A DNA stretch of 64,000 nt from assembly GCF_001468065.1 (NCBI RefSeq), contig NZ_LNYZ01000025.1, positions 37,448-101,447 of the forward strand. Reading direction: 5' to 3'. The stretch is from Legionella steigerwaltii. GTDB lineage: Bacteria > Pseudomonadota > Gammaproteobacteria > Legionellales > Legionellaceae. Position numbers and translations under genes: made by a program. Shown piece by piece: positions 1 through 8,151 of the stretch. Positions within the stretch are counted from its first letter, which is position 1. Every line of letters begins with the position of its first letter. The notes beneath the pieces are model-generated. The model saw only the letters and a program-made list of their open reading frames with translations, searched no databases and was not told where the DNA came from.

Positions 1-897
1 ATGAGATTCTTATTCGTTGATCGTATAGTGGAGTCATCTCCTGGCCAGTTGATCCGGGGAATCAAGCATATTACCCCAAATGATACATACCTCACAGTTG
101 ATGAACAGGGACGGCCCTGTTTTATCCCTTCATTAATCGGAGAAACACTAGGTCAATTGGCTGCATGGAATGTGATGGCACTTCAAGAATTTACCTACAG
201 ACCTGTAGCCGGTATTGTAGCCTGTGCCTCCATGCATCGGCCTGCTTATGTAGGTGAAACTTTATTGCTTGAGTCGTCTATTGAGCACATAGATCATTCA
301 GTAATGCAATACCATAGTGAGGCTAGAGTGGGTAATGAGCTTGTCTTCAGTCTTGAAGGCGCCTTAGGCCCTTTGTTACCTATGGATAATTTTATCGATT
401 TAGATGAAGTGAAACGGCAATTTTCCGAAATTGATCGTCCTGGTGATTGGTTGGCTATTAGTAAGGAGAGCACACCAATATTGAATGACGATCTGATTAT
501 GAGTTTGGACTTACCTGTAGTGCCCATGACCTTTGACAGAATTCGTTCCAGTCAACCAGGAGTTAGTTTAACTGCTGAAAAAAGAATATCACGTTCAGCG
601 CTTTATTTTGCAGATCATTTTCCCAGAAAACCTGTATTACCTCTGACCGTATTATTGGAATGTAAATTAAATTTGGCGCATGAATTTATTCGGCGCGCGG
701 GGTACCCAGTAGACTATAAGGTGAGCGAATTTCGCAAAATAAAAATGAATGAGTTTGTCTATCCAGGTGATGTGCTTGAGTGTTTTGTAACAGTCAAAAA
801 ACACACTGAAGACGAACTGATCCTTGCTTATCGTACTGAGGTTGCAGGTAAACGTGTTTGTGTTGTGGATGTAGTGCTTATTCCCAGGGGTAAATAA
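1..897 (+). CDS. Two-hot-dog 3-hydroxyacyl-ACP dehydratase (FabZ/FabA-like)
   Basis: This 298-aa protein probably removes water from 3-hydroxyacyl-ACP in a specialised fatty-acid elongation cycle in the cytoplasm. It reads as two hot-dog domains. The second (about 175-298) has the FabZ signature ADHFPRKPVLP with His206 and a downstream Glu220 in LLEC. The first (about 1-130) keeps an equivalent Glu48 (IGETLGQ) but has no matching histidine, so it is probably structural or substrate-binding. FabZ proteins are usually about 150 aa, so this is a double-length version. The ATG lies at base 1; MRFLFVDRI is a normal start for the family, but the ribosome-binding site is outside the window. It is the first visible gene of an operon with two ketosynthases and an LpxL-like acyltransferase, and an acyl carrier protein gene may lie just upstream. 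Family is fairly sure; the pathway is inferred. Confidence 0.8.
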   Translation: MRFLFVDRIVESSPGQLIRGIKHITPNDTYLTVDEQGRPCFIPSLIGETLGQLAAWNVMALQEFTYRPVAGIVACASMHRPAYVGETLLLESSIEHIDHSVMQYHSEARVGNELVFSLEGALGPLLPMDNFIDLDEVKRQFSEIDRPGDWLAISKESTPILNDDLIMSLDLPVVPMTFDRIRSSQPGVSLTAEKRISRSALYFADHFPRKPVLPLTVLLECKLNLAHEFIRRAGYPVDYKVSEFRKIKMNEFVYPGDVLECFVTVKKHTEDELILAYRTEVAGKRVCVVDVVLIPRGK

Positions 898-899
898 AA

Positions 900-2198
900 G
901 TGAAAAAAAGACGAGTTGCGATTACAGGTTTAGGAGCTGTTTCTCCTTTGGGACTTGATGTTCAGTCTTCATGGTCCAATTTATTGGAGGGACGTTCAGG
1001 AATTGCTGAAATAAAGCAATTTGATGCCAGCGCTTTTCCAACGTATATTGCGGCTGAGGTGAAAAATTTTTCGCTTGCTCCTAAATTAACCAAAAAGTAT
1101 AGTCGCTTTTCTGTACCTTTTACCCAATATGCGCTTGAAGCGGCCCAGCAAGCTTTCGATGATGCAGGTATCCTACCTACAGAGCAAACTGCTACACAGT
1201 GGGGCGTCGTTACCGGTAGTGGTATGATGACTGCTGAATTTGACTATCTATCTCGATTTCAAAAAAATTGTGCCCAAGATGGTGAAGTAGATTGGGGACG
1301 TTTGCTAGCGAATACACAAGAATTTTATAAATTATCTGATTTTGGTAAAACAACTACAAACTCAGGTCTGTCTTTATTGATTCAACAATTTGGCATCAGA
1401 GGTTATGCTTCATCGGTACATACAGCCTGTGCGTCAGGTGGACAAGCTTTAGGGCTAGCAATGCAAGTAATTCGTCGAGGCGAAGCTGATTTTATGTTAG
1501 CTGGAGGATTTGATTCAATGATTAATCCTTTGGGATTATCCAGCTTTTGTTTATTAGGAGCCTTATCTACTTATAACAGCACACCAGAAACAGCGAGTAG
1601 ACCTTTTGATGCAACACGTAACGGTTTTGTCTTAGGAGAAGGCGCTGCTTTTTTAATTTTGGAAGAGTGGGATAAGGCAAAAGCTCGAGGCGCTCGTATT
1701 TATGCCGAATTAGCTGGTGAGGGAAATTCATTAAGTTCTTATCGAATTACTGATTCACATCCAAATGGTGATGGTGCAATACAAGCAATAGAACGTGCTC
1801 TTCAGGATGCAGGAGTCCAAGCTTCAGATGTGGATTATATTAATGCACATGGTACCTCAACCAAAATGAATGACTTAAGTGAAACGAATGCAATTAAAGC
1901 AGTTTTTGGAGCGTCTGTTGCAAACTTGCCTGTAAGTTCGACTAAAAGCCAAACCGGACATTTGATTGCTGCGGCAGGAGCACTTGAGGCTGTATTATCA
2001 GTTAAATCTATAGAGCAGGCGCAAATACCCAAGACTGCCAATTTAACTTCCCCAGATCCGGAATGTGATTTGGATTATGTGGTTGATGGACCACGTGAAC
2101 GTTCTTTGGGTGTGGTTCTCTCCAATTCTTTTGGATTTGGTGGCTCCAATAGTTGCTTGTTATTTAAGCATCCTGAGTTTGAAGGAGCAGGTTTATGA
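900..2198 (+). CDS. Beta-ketoacyl-ACP synthase II-type (FabF-like), catalytically complete
   Basis: This 432-aa condensing enzyme should extend an acyl chain with malonyl-ACP. The full KAS I/II triad is visible: Cys177 in HTACASGG, His317 in AHGTST and His354 in TGHLIAAAG, with Lys349 in SSTKS. Length is close to FabF. The start is GTG, two bases after the upstream stop codon, with AGGGG about ten bases before it. The end overlaps the next gene by four bases (ATGA), which indicates translational coupling. Because it sits with a dehydratase, a second ketosynthase and a lipid A-type acyltransferase, it is more likely a dedicated elongation enzyme, comparable to the rhizobial FabF-XL proteins, than the housekeeping FabF. 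That role is inference; the enzyme class is clear. Confidence 0.92.
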   Translation: MKKRRVAITGLGAVSPLGLDVQSSWSNLLEGRSGIAEIKQFDASAFPTYIAAEVKNFSLAPKLTKKYSRFSVPFTQYALEAAQQAFDDAGILPTEQTATQWGVVTGSGMMTAEFDYLSRFQKNCAQDGEVDWGRLLANTQEFYKLSDFGKTTTNSGLSLLIQQFGIRGYASSVHTACASGGQALGLAMQVIRRGEADFMLAGGFDSMINPLGLSSFCLLGALSTYNSTPETASRPFDATRNGFVLGEGAAFLILEEWDKAKARGARIYAELAGEGNSLSSYRITDSHPNGDGAIQAIERALQDAGVQASDVDYINAHGTSTKMNDLSETNAIKAVFGASVANLPVSSTKSQTGHLIAAAGALEAVLSVKSIEQAQIPKTANLTSPDPECDLDYVVDGPRERSLGVVLSNSFGFGGSNSCLLFKHPEFEGAGL

Positions 2199-3472
2199 GT
2201 CAAGGCAACAGAGTATTTATTACTGGACGAAGCGCATTAACTGCATCAGGTGCCACGGCGGATGCAACCTGGGATTCAATTCTTTCTGGTAAAAGTGGAA
2301 TTGCTGAAATCGCTCAATGGGATTTATCGCAATGGTCTCATCGCTTAGGTGGGGAGTTAAAAGAATTTAATCCAGCAAAAATGCTACCCGATCGCAAGTT
2401 GATGAAAGTCATTTCACGACAGGACGTGATGGGAATTCATGCTGCAGTACAAGCAGTCGAACACAGTCAAATGATTGCTTATCGCGATACTCTTGAAGAC
2501 CCTAATTCATTCAATGAACAAACCGCTGTTTATGTAGGCTCACCTGGGAATAAATATTTTCAACAATATGATTTTTTGCCTTTACTGGCAAAAACTCAAG
2601 GTAATATGCAGCAATTTGCACAACATCTATTTGAAACAGTTCATCCGATGTGGTTATTACGCATATTGCCGAATAATGTTCTTGCATACACGGGGATCAC
2701 CTATGAATTTAAGGGCCCCAATCATAATGTAACGAACCATGCAGTTGGTGGAACACAAGCTTTATTGGAAGCATATCATGCAATTAGCAGTGGCCAGGCA
2801 GAACGAGCTGTGGTTGTTGCCTATGACATAGCCACTGAACCGCAAGCCTTATTTTACTATGAGCAATTAGGGGTATTAAGTAATCAACATTTAAAACCTT
2901 TTGATGAAGCGCACAATGGCACAATTTTAGCTGAGGGCGCTGCTGCTTTAGTGCTGGAAAGCGAAGCCAGCATGCGTGCGCGCTCAGCAACGTGTTATGG
3001 TGAAATTATTGGTGGATTATCAACCACTGAAGCCGAAGGATTATTTTCTCTGGACACAAGCGGACAACAACTTGCTGAATTGATGCAACGTACTTTGGAT
3101 CATGTAAAACTAAACCCTAATGATTTAGGTTTTGTTGTGACTCATGGTAATGGTAATAGTAAATCGGATTATAGTGAATCTGAGGCAATACAAAATGTTT
3201 TTGCTGAACAGGAAATTCCTGTAACAGCATTCAAATGGTCTATGGGGCATACTATTTGTGCTTCTGGTTTGATTGACACGGTAATGACAACTTATGCACT
3301 CTCATCTAAGTGTGTACCTGGTATAGCGAATTTGCAAAATATTGCACCCAGTTGCAAAGGTTTATCCGTAAGTGCGGAGCATCAACCTTTAAAAAGAGGT
3401 CCTTATGCATTGACGATTAATCGAGGATTTGCCAGTATGAATGCGTGTTTGGTGATCAAAGCTTGTGACTGA
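2195..3472 (+). CDS. Beta-ketoacyl synthase homologue lacking the active-site cysteine
   Basis: This 425-aa protein has the ketosynthase fold. The nucleophile position is alanine: TNHAVGGTQAL aligns with HTACASGGQAL of the preceding gene and places Ala183 where Cys should be. The histidines are kept (His317 in THGNGN, His352 in MGHTICASG), and so is Lys347. A ketosynthase without Cys cannot form the acyl-thioester. It could still decarboxylate malonyl-ACP or act as the partner subunit of a heterodimer, as the chain-length factor (KS-beta) does in type II polyketide systems. The direct overlaps with the active ketosynthase upstream (4 bp) and the acyltransferase downstream (8 bp) favour a KS/KS-beta pair. 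Start ATG follows GGAG. Homology is certain; the non-catalytic role is inferred from the substitution. Confidence 0.85.
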   Translation: MSQGNRVFITGRSALTASGATADATWDSILSGKSGIAEIAQWDLSQWSHRLGGELKEFNPAKMLPDRKLMKVISRQDVMGIHAAVQAVEHSQMIAYRDTLEDPNSFNEQTAVYVGSPGNKYFQQYDFLPLLAKTQGNMQQFAQHLFETVHPMWLLRILPNNVLAYTGITYEFKGPNHNVTNHAVGGTQALLEAYHAISSGQAERAVVVAYDIATEPQALFYYEQLGVLSNQHLKPFDEAHNGTILAEGAAALVLESEASMRARSATCYGEIIGGLSTTEAEGLFSLDTSGQQLAELMQRTLDHVKLNPNDLGFVVTHGNGNSKSDYSESEAIQNVFAEQEIPVTAFKWSMGHTICASGLIDTVMTTYALSSKCVPGIANLQNIAPSCKGLSVSAEHQPLKRGPYALTINRGFASMNACLVIKACD

Positions 3473-4313
3473 ATTAGAACGAAAAATTAATGAATTGCCT
3501 GTAAGCGTGTTTGGACGCTTCATATATAAATTTTTGCCATATAAGCGGCAAGTAGTTATGGCAAATATTGATCGAGTTTTTGGCGAGCAATTGAATAATA
3601 CTCAAAAAAAACGACTTGCTGAGTCGTACTACTCACATTTACTGAAATCCTTTAAAGAAGCAGTCCAATTGCGTTTTATGTCGGAAGAGAGTTTACGTCA
3701 TCTGGTCGAGGTGCGTGGTCATGAAAACATGTTGGCAGTTGTAGCGCAACAAAAAGGGGTTTTGGTTCTAACAGGACATTTTGGTAATTGGGAGGTTGCT
3801 CCAATTGGCGGTGTTTTAAATTTTAAGGAATTTCAAGGACAGTTTCATTTTATTCGTCGGACCCTGTCAATTAAATTTATTGAGCGAAGTTTATTTAAGC
3901 AGTATTACCAAGTTGGTTTAAATGTAATTCCTAAAAAAAATTCCTTGGATAAGGTCTGTACTGCTTTGGAGAAAAATCATGCTGTTATTTTTGTCCTTGA
4001 TCAACATGCCTCATTGGCTAACCGGGATGGTATCGCAGTAGAATTTTTTGGAGTAAAAGCAGGAACTTACCGTAGTCTTGCAACTTTATCTCGCTATACG
4101 GGAGTTCCTGTCATTCCAGCTGCAGGTTATCGATTGCCAAATGGAAAACATGTTTTAGAGTTTTATGATCCTATTCCATGGAAAGATTATGGTAATGCAC
4201 AAGAATCTCTTTATTATAATACCTTGGCTTATAATCAAGCATTAGAACGTATTATTTTGGCTCATCCTGAACAATGGAATTGGATGCATAAACGTTGGAA
4301 GCTCAAGTTGTAA
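3465..4313 (+). CDS. LpxL/HtrB-family acyltransferase
   Basis: This 282-aa enzyme belongs to the lysophospholipid acyltransferase superfamily, which transfers acyl chains from ACP to lipid A. The catalytic H(X4)E motif is present as His105-FGNW-Glu110, and the end HPEQWNWMHKRWK is the typical C-terminus of LpxL/LpxM proteins. The usual N-terminal membrane helix is weak. The start is GTG inside the end of the preceding gene (8-bp overlap), so it is translated as part of that operon. Its place after dehydratase and ketosynthase genes suggests it loads the chain they make, as LpxXL does with very long chains in rhizobia. Legionella lipid A is known to carry chains of about 28 carbons. The family is firm; the donor is inferred. 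Confidence 0.87.
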   Translation: MTELERKINELPVSVFGRFIYKFLPYKRQVVMANIDRVFGEQLNNTQKKRLAESYYSHLLKSFKEAVQLRFMSEESLRHLVEVRGHENMLAVVAQQKGVLVLTGHFGNWEVAPIGGVLNFKEFQGQFHFIRRTLSIKFIERSLFKQYYQVGLNVIPKKNSLDKVCTALEKNHAVIFVLDQHASLANRDGIAVEFFGVKAGTYRSLATLSRYTGVPVIPAAGYRLPNGKHVLEFYDPIPWKDYGNAQESLYYNTLAYNQALERIILAHPEQWNWMHKRWKLKL

Positions 4314-6591
4314 GCGTTCCTTTGCTGTTTATTATCTTTTGAAACGATTCAATATGTTCTACTTCAAAGGCTTCCTCCTCCTCTTGTGCAGATTTTTTCA
4401 TTTTGGTAAAAAAACCTTCAGCCCAATTCAATGCACTTTGTGCATATACGGTTGCCTCACATGTATACTTGGAAAGAATTTTAGTTGCGCTTGCTACAAA
4501 ATCGCTTGTTTCCGCGCTTTTTGAATGTTTTGGAGTGGGTGTGACTACCAGTTCCGGCAAGAGACTATCCAGCTCGTCAGAAACATATTGCAGTTGATCG
4601 GAATCTTCGTTGAACTGTGTCAGCAAGGAATCAATCTCATCACGTGATTTTTCTCTTAACATCAACTCTAAGAGACGGAATTGATTCACGATAAATGGAT
4701 TTTGGTTGTCTTTTAACCAATGATAAATTATTTCATTTTCTTCCTTATGCGTCATTGCATAATGATACAACCTATGAAGTTTTTGTCTTGTGATGAGTTC
4801 ATTTTTAGGCATTGTCTGTAGAGAGTAACTATCTAATGCTTTTATAATCTCCTCAAATTTATCTTGCGTTAAAGGAAGCGTAATTACATTTAACAACGCC
4901 AAAAGGTCGGTTTCTAATTCTTGAGCTGATATGGAACTTTTTGCGCGTTTTGAAGATGGTGATGCATTGTTTTCTTCCAAATCTACTGATTCTGGGGCAA
5001 CGTAATTGGGTGCGTTTGGTTTAAAAAAACCGGTCCATCCATAAATCCAACATCGTTTAATCCATTTAATGAAATCAGAAAAAAAGCCATATTCATTAGA
5101 AAAATTTAATTCTAATTGTGCTTCTGAAAGTGCTTTTTGGGCAATTTGAATGATCTCCTGATTTTTTTCAGAATTAAGATTTTTTAAAGCCAAGGTACAC
5201 AAATCAATAACGCGTTGATAATTTTCTTTCCCACCCCGGAGACCAAAATAGCGAATAACTCTCTTTGCATCAAATAAGAACAATTGATAACTGACTTGTT
5301 CATCAAAAAGAATAGGATGATTTAAAAAGGCGGAAAAAATTGCTTCTTTTACCGTTTCATCTATTTCAGGACGTCTTAACATGAAGCCGATGTGGTGTAT
5401 CGCTTTGTTTCGAATGATGATATTTACTGAACGCTCATAAAATTCCATATAGTCATCAAGCAGTTTAACAATTGGTTCAGAGCTGCCTTTATAGTGTATT
5501 AAAAAGTACTCAAAACAATTAATTGACTTGTCACGTTTAATTAACTCTCCTACAAAAGGACTTTCATCCGAACTTACTGATTGCATTTGCTCTTTAACAA
5601 TCTCAGGAATGGGTGGGTTTAAATGAATATTTTGGAGCATTCTTTGGATATTGATTCGCTTATTTTGATAAAATAATGCCACATTTCCTTTTAATGCATT
5701 ATTTCTTAAATAACGATTAGTGAAGTATGCGGTTCTAGTTGCTAATTCCTTAAATGCGAGTTTATCATTCAAGAAAAAAAGGAGTTCTATTGCGTCCAAT
5801 GAAAAAGAATGGTTTTTATCCAATAATCGTTTAGTTAATTGATTTATATAAGAAGCATAAGCTTTATTATAATGACCATTAAGATAAAGACGTATTGCCA
5901 ACAGCAAATGAGATTCTTTATTCGCATGCTCAAGAAATCTATTCGGAATGTTATGAAATAATCCTAAATTCTCAATGATATTAACGACAACAGCTTCCTT
6001 TTGATTCGGTTCCATTTTGCCTAATTCTTCGATAACATTAGGGCCTGCAATGCTCATGAAATGAGCCAAGATATAATGAGCATTAGGCATGGAGGCAAAA
6101 TGATTAATCCAGTAGGTAAGAACTTTGTGCCTTTCAAAAAGAGGATATCTTTCAAGCAGGGCTTCTACTTGGATTTTGGTTAATTGATGGAAATGTGGAA
6201 CTGAACAAAGAATACTTATTGCTGCTTCAGGTTCCAGTTTGCTAATTAATTGAGTTGAGAGGATTTTTAAATCCAATTGATGCACCAGAGCATTTAGACG
6301 CGAAGGGATATGATGATCTTGAAGTGTTAATCTGTTTAATAATGAATCACCCTTTAAACAGGATAAGTATTCTTTTTGACTTAATAAGTAAATGATTAAG
6401 AGCGATTTTGCTTGCTGATTTTTGACGATTTGAATGGACTCAAGAATATCCGGGATAGTCAGTTCACCTTCTTCTAGAGCGGTTAAAAATTTCGCCTGGC
6501 TTACTCTATCCTTATTGATTTCCGTTAAATACTCTAGGTTTCCCATAGCCGCTTTGAATAAATCAAAACTTTGTATTTTGCTTCCTGTCAT
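4303..6591 (-). CDS. Large helical protein of unknown function, possible Dot/Icm effector
   Basis: I do not recognise a catalytic domain in this 762-aa protein. The start at 6591 is chosen because AAAAAGGAGAG lies just upstream; a start 12 codons earlier has no such signal. The sequence is mostly helical, with many Leu/Lys/Glu-rich stretches, no signal peptide and only one aromatic-rich segment (FIKWIKRCWIYGWTGFF, near residue 525). The last 35 residues contain an acidic block (QEEEEAFEVEHIE), which resembles the E-block found in many Dot/Icm substrates. It converges with the acyltransferase operon and overlaps its end by 11 bp. The upstream region carries two inverted-repeat elements. Calling it an effector is a weak inference from tail and size; it could be a cytoplasmic scaffold instead. 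Confidence 0.6.
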   Translation of the reverse strand: MTGSKIQSFDLFKAAMGNLEYLTEINKDRVSQAKFLTALEEGELTIPDILESIQIVKNQQAKSLLIIYLLSQKEYLSCLKGDSLLNRLTLQDHHIPSRLNALVHQLDLKILSTQLISKLEPEAAISILCSVPHFHQLTKIQVEALLERYPLFERHKVLTYWINHFASMPNAHYILAHFMSIAGPNVIEELGKMEPNQKEAVVVNIIENLGLFHNIPNRFLEHANKESHLLLAIRLYLNGHYNKAYASYINQLTKRLLDKNHSFSLDAIELLFFLNDKLAFKELATRTAYFTNRYLRNNALKGNVALFYQNKRINIQRMLQNIHLNPPIPEIVKEQMQSVSSDESPFVGELIKRDKSINCFEYFLIHYKGSSEPIVKLLDDYMEFYERSVNIIIRNKAIHHIGFMLRRPEIDETVKEAIFSAFLNHPILFDEQVSYQLFLFDAKRVIRYFGLRGGKENYQRVIDLCTLALKNLNSEKNQEIIQIAQKALSEAQLELNFSNEYGFFSDFIKWIKRCWIYGWTGFFKPNAPNYVAPESVDLEENNASPSSKRAKSSISAQELETDLLALLNVITLPLTQDKFEEIIKALDSYSLQTMPKNELITRQKLHRLYHYAMTHKEENEIIYHWLKDNQNPFIVNQFRLLELMLREKSRDEIDSLLTQFNEDSDQLQYVSDELDSLLPELVVTPTPKHSKSAETSDFVASATKILSKYTCEATVYAQSALNWAEGFFTKMKKSAQEEEEAFEVEHIESFQKIINSKGTLTT

Positions 6592-6628
6592 GGCACTCTC
6601 CTTTTTGCCAGTCACCAATTTCCACAAT

Positions 6629-6764
6629 AGACTTCTTTCGAAACACTACAGTAGCTACAAATTGCTGCGTCGATTTGGTGCTCGAATCTTCATGTACCCG
6701 TGTGTACATTGGTTCTGTGCTCCACTTCTCCTCGCACTTTGCTAGCGAATTTCAAAAGAAGTCT
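6629..6764. repeat. Long imperfect inverted repeat (AGACTTCTTT arms)
   Basis: The outer arms AGACTTCTTT (6629-6638) and AAAGAAGTCT (6755-6764) are perfect complements. The interior is imperfectly palindromic, with a tip around CATGTACCC and GTGTGTACAT. It starts 37 bases upstream of the ATG at 6591, so it is in or beside that gene's promoter or leader. It probably belongs to the same broad class of Legionella intergenic hairpins as those at 6906, 34571 and 53814, although its core differs most. Confidence 0.6.
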
Positions 6765-6905
6765 TATGTAAATTTGGAACGGTGCGGATGTGAGGCGTTC
6801 TTTCAGGATAACTCTTTGTAAAGAAAATTCAATACTTGTGTTAATTTTGCATAGGGAAAGTATTTAGTAAGTGCGTCAGTCCCTATCAGGGAACGGCCGT
6901 ATTAG

Positions 6906-6992
6906 GCGCATCTTGCGAGAAAATTTCCTAATCAATGCTCACATACTGATGTATGCTGCGCGTGCTTAGAAAAATTTTCTCACAACCTGCGC
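6906..6992. repeat. Inverted repeat with CACATACTGATGTATGC core
   Basis: Nested arms are visible: GCGCA (6906-6910) with TGCGC (6988-6992), and GAGAAAATTT (6917-6926) with AAATTTTCTC (6972-6981). The 17-base core at 6940-6956 occurs again, reverse-complemented and exact, at 53903-53919, and in a close variant at 34632-34649. This makes it a member of a dispersed family rather than a single terminator. It lies downstream of dapF. Confidence 0.7.
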
Positions 6993-7046
6993 TCAAATCC
7001 AACCGTTCGAATAAGCAGTAACATTGGGAATCTGAGCTATTACAAC

Positions 7047-7877
7047 TTAAAACCAGATTCCTTCATAGACAAAAACAGCTGGGCCAGTTAGGACTATAGG
7101 TTCGTTCAATGCTGGCCAGTCAATAAATAAATCACCACCAGGTAATGTAACTTTTATTTGTTCAGCCAGTTGATGATATAAACGCCCAATAGCAGCAGCT
7201 GCAACAGCACCGCTTCCACATGCTTGTGTTTCGCCGCAACCGCGTTCATAGACTCGTAACTTGATAAAGTTTGGATTCATAATTTGCATAAATCCAACAT
7301 TTACCTGGGCGGGAAAACGAGGATGTGAGCTGATTTCCCTTCCTAAGGTATGGACCGGGGCTTTATCTGTATTTTCTACCACCAATACTGCGTGCGGATT
7401 GCCAACACTTAAGGCATGGAAGTGAACCGTTTTGTTCTGTTCAAGTTCCAAAGAATATTCGACAGATTGTTGATCCGCTATGAACGGAATATCGGATGGG
7501 GATAATTGGGGAATTCCCATATCGACACTAACACTGGAGTCTGAATTGATGTGTAAATTCATTTGTGTGGTACGAGTTGCCACGGTTAAGTGATTTTTAT
7601 CAGTTAATCCGTAGTATTTTGCAAATAAGGCAAGGCAACGGGCTCCATTGCCACACTGACCTACTTCCTGACCATCAGCATTAAAAATCCGATAATTAAA
7701 GTCAATACCATCTTGCACGCTGGGCTCAATAAGCAAGCATTGGTCAAAACCAATACCAGTATGGCGTTGCGCCATGGTAATTATTTGCTGGGGACTGAGA
7801 TTGATCTGCTGATTAACCCCATCAATCACCATGAAATCATTACCTAGGCCATGCATTTTGGTAAATTTAATTTTCAT
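7047..7877 (-). CDS. dapF: Diaminopimelate epimerase
   Basis: This 276-aa enzyme interconverts LL- and meso-diaminopimelate in the cytoplasm, feeding lysine and peptidoglycan synthesis. The two catalytic cysteines are visible: Cys75 in GQCGNGARC and Cys220 in GCGETQACGSG. The N-terminal KFTKMHGLGNDF motif and length match the family. It lies 26 bases downstream of a tiny lptM-type lipoprotein gene on the same strand, the order also seen in enterobacteria (yifL-dapF), and the two are probably cotranscribed. The downstream side holds only intergenic hairpins. Confidence 0.97.
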   Translation of the reverse strand: MKIKFTKMHGLGNDFMVIDGVNQQINLSPQQIITMAQRHTGIGFDQCLLIEPSVQDGIDFNYRIFNADGQEVGQCGNGARCLALFAKYYGLTDKNHLTVATRTTQMNLHINSDSSVSVDMGIPQLSPSDIPFIADQQSVEYSLELEQNKTVHFHALSVGNPHAVLVVENTDKAPVHTLGREISSHPRFPAQVNVGFMQIMNPNFIKLRVYERGCGETQACGSGAVAAAAIGRLYHQLAEQIKVTLPGGDLFIDWPALNEPIVLTGPAVFVYEGIWF

Positions 7878-7903
7878 AATTTGCCTTTTATATCGAACTT
7901 GCG

Positions 7904-8017
7904 TTACTTACTTGGGGCATTTTTTGTTGATTCCGGCAAATAAAGAGGTCCTTTTTGCCCACAACTTACTAAGAGTATGGCAATGCAAACCATAAATAAA
8001 AAGTAAATTTGTTTCAT
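7904..8017 (-). CDS. lptM: LptM (YifL)-type small lipoprotein
   Basis: A 37-aa lipoprotein is encoded directly upstream of dapF. It starts MKQIYFLFMVCIAILLVSC, a lipoprotein signal with the lipidated Cys at residue 19, followed by GQKGPLYLPES. Cys-Gly-Gln-Lys-Gly-Pro-Leu-Tyr-Leu-Pro is the hallmark of the LptM/YifL family, which in Escherichia coli helps LptD mature in the LPS translocon at the outer membrane. The gene is short enough to be missed by automatic callers. Position before dapF agrees with the enterobacterial arrangement. Identification rests on the motif and context, which agree well. Confidence 0.85.
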   Translation of the reverse strand: MKQIYFLFMVCIAILLVSCGQKGPLYLPESTKNAPSK

Positions 8018-8151
8018 TAGACATAGTAATTAAAAGTTTAGAACGGTAACTATCCATTTATTTATGTAAAAATTCAAGTAATAGATCATGTTTCTGATGG
8101 TAGCCTATAATGAAGGAGTAGCTATAACTTTTTTATTGTTCCTAGTCCTGG

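Larger units (their letters stand above)
6592..7046. other. 455-base intergenic region with two hairpin elements
   Basis: No convincing gene is visible between the unknown 762-aa gene and dapF. The stretch holds two long inverted repeats, at 6629-6764 and 6906-6992, described separately. The bases between them show only low-complexity AT-rich sequence and short palindromic pieces. Confidence 0.6.

Noticed and set aside
2195..3472. Type II polyketide chain-length factor as a firm name
   Set aside because: Classical KS-beta proteins have Gln at the Cys position and sit with polyketide genes; here the residue is Ala and the context is lipid A-like.
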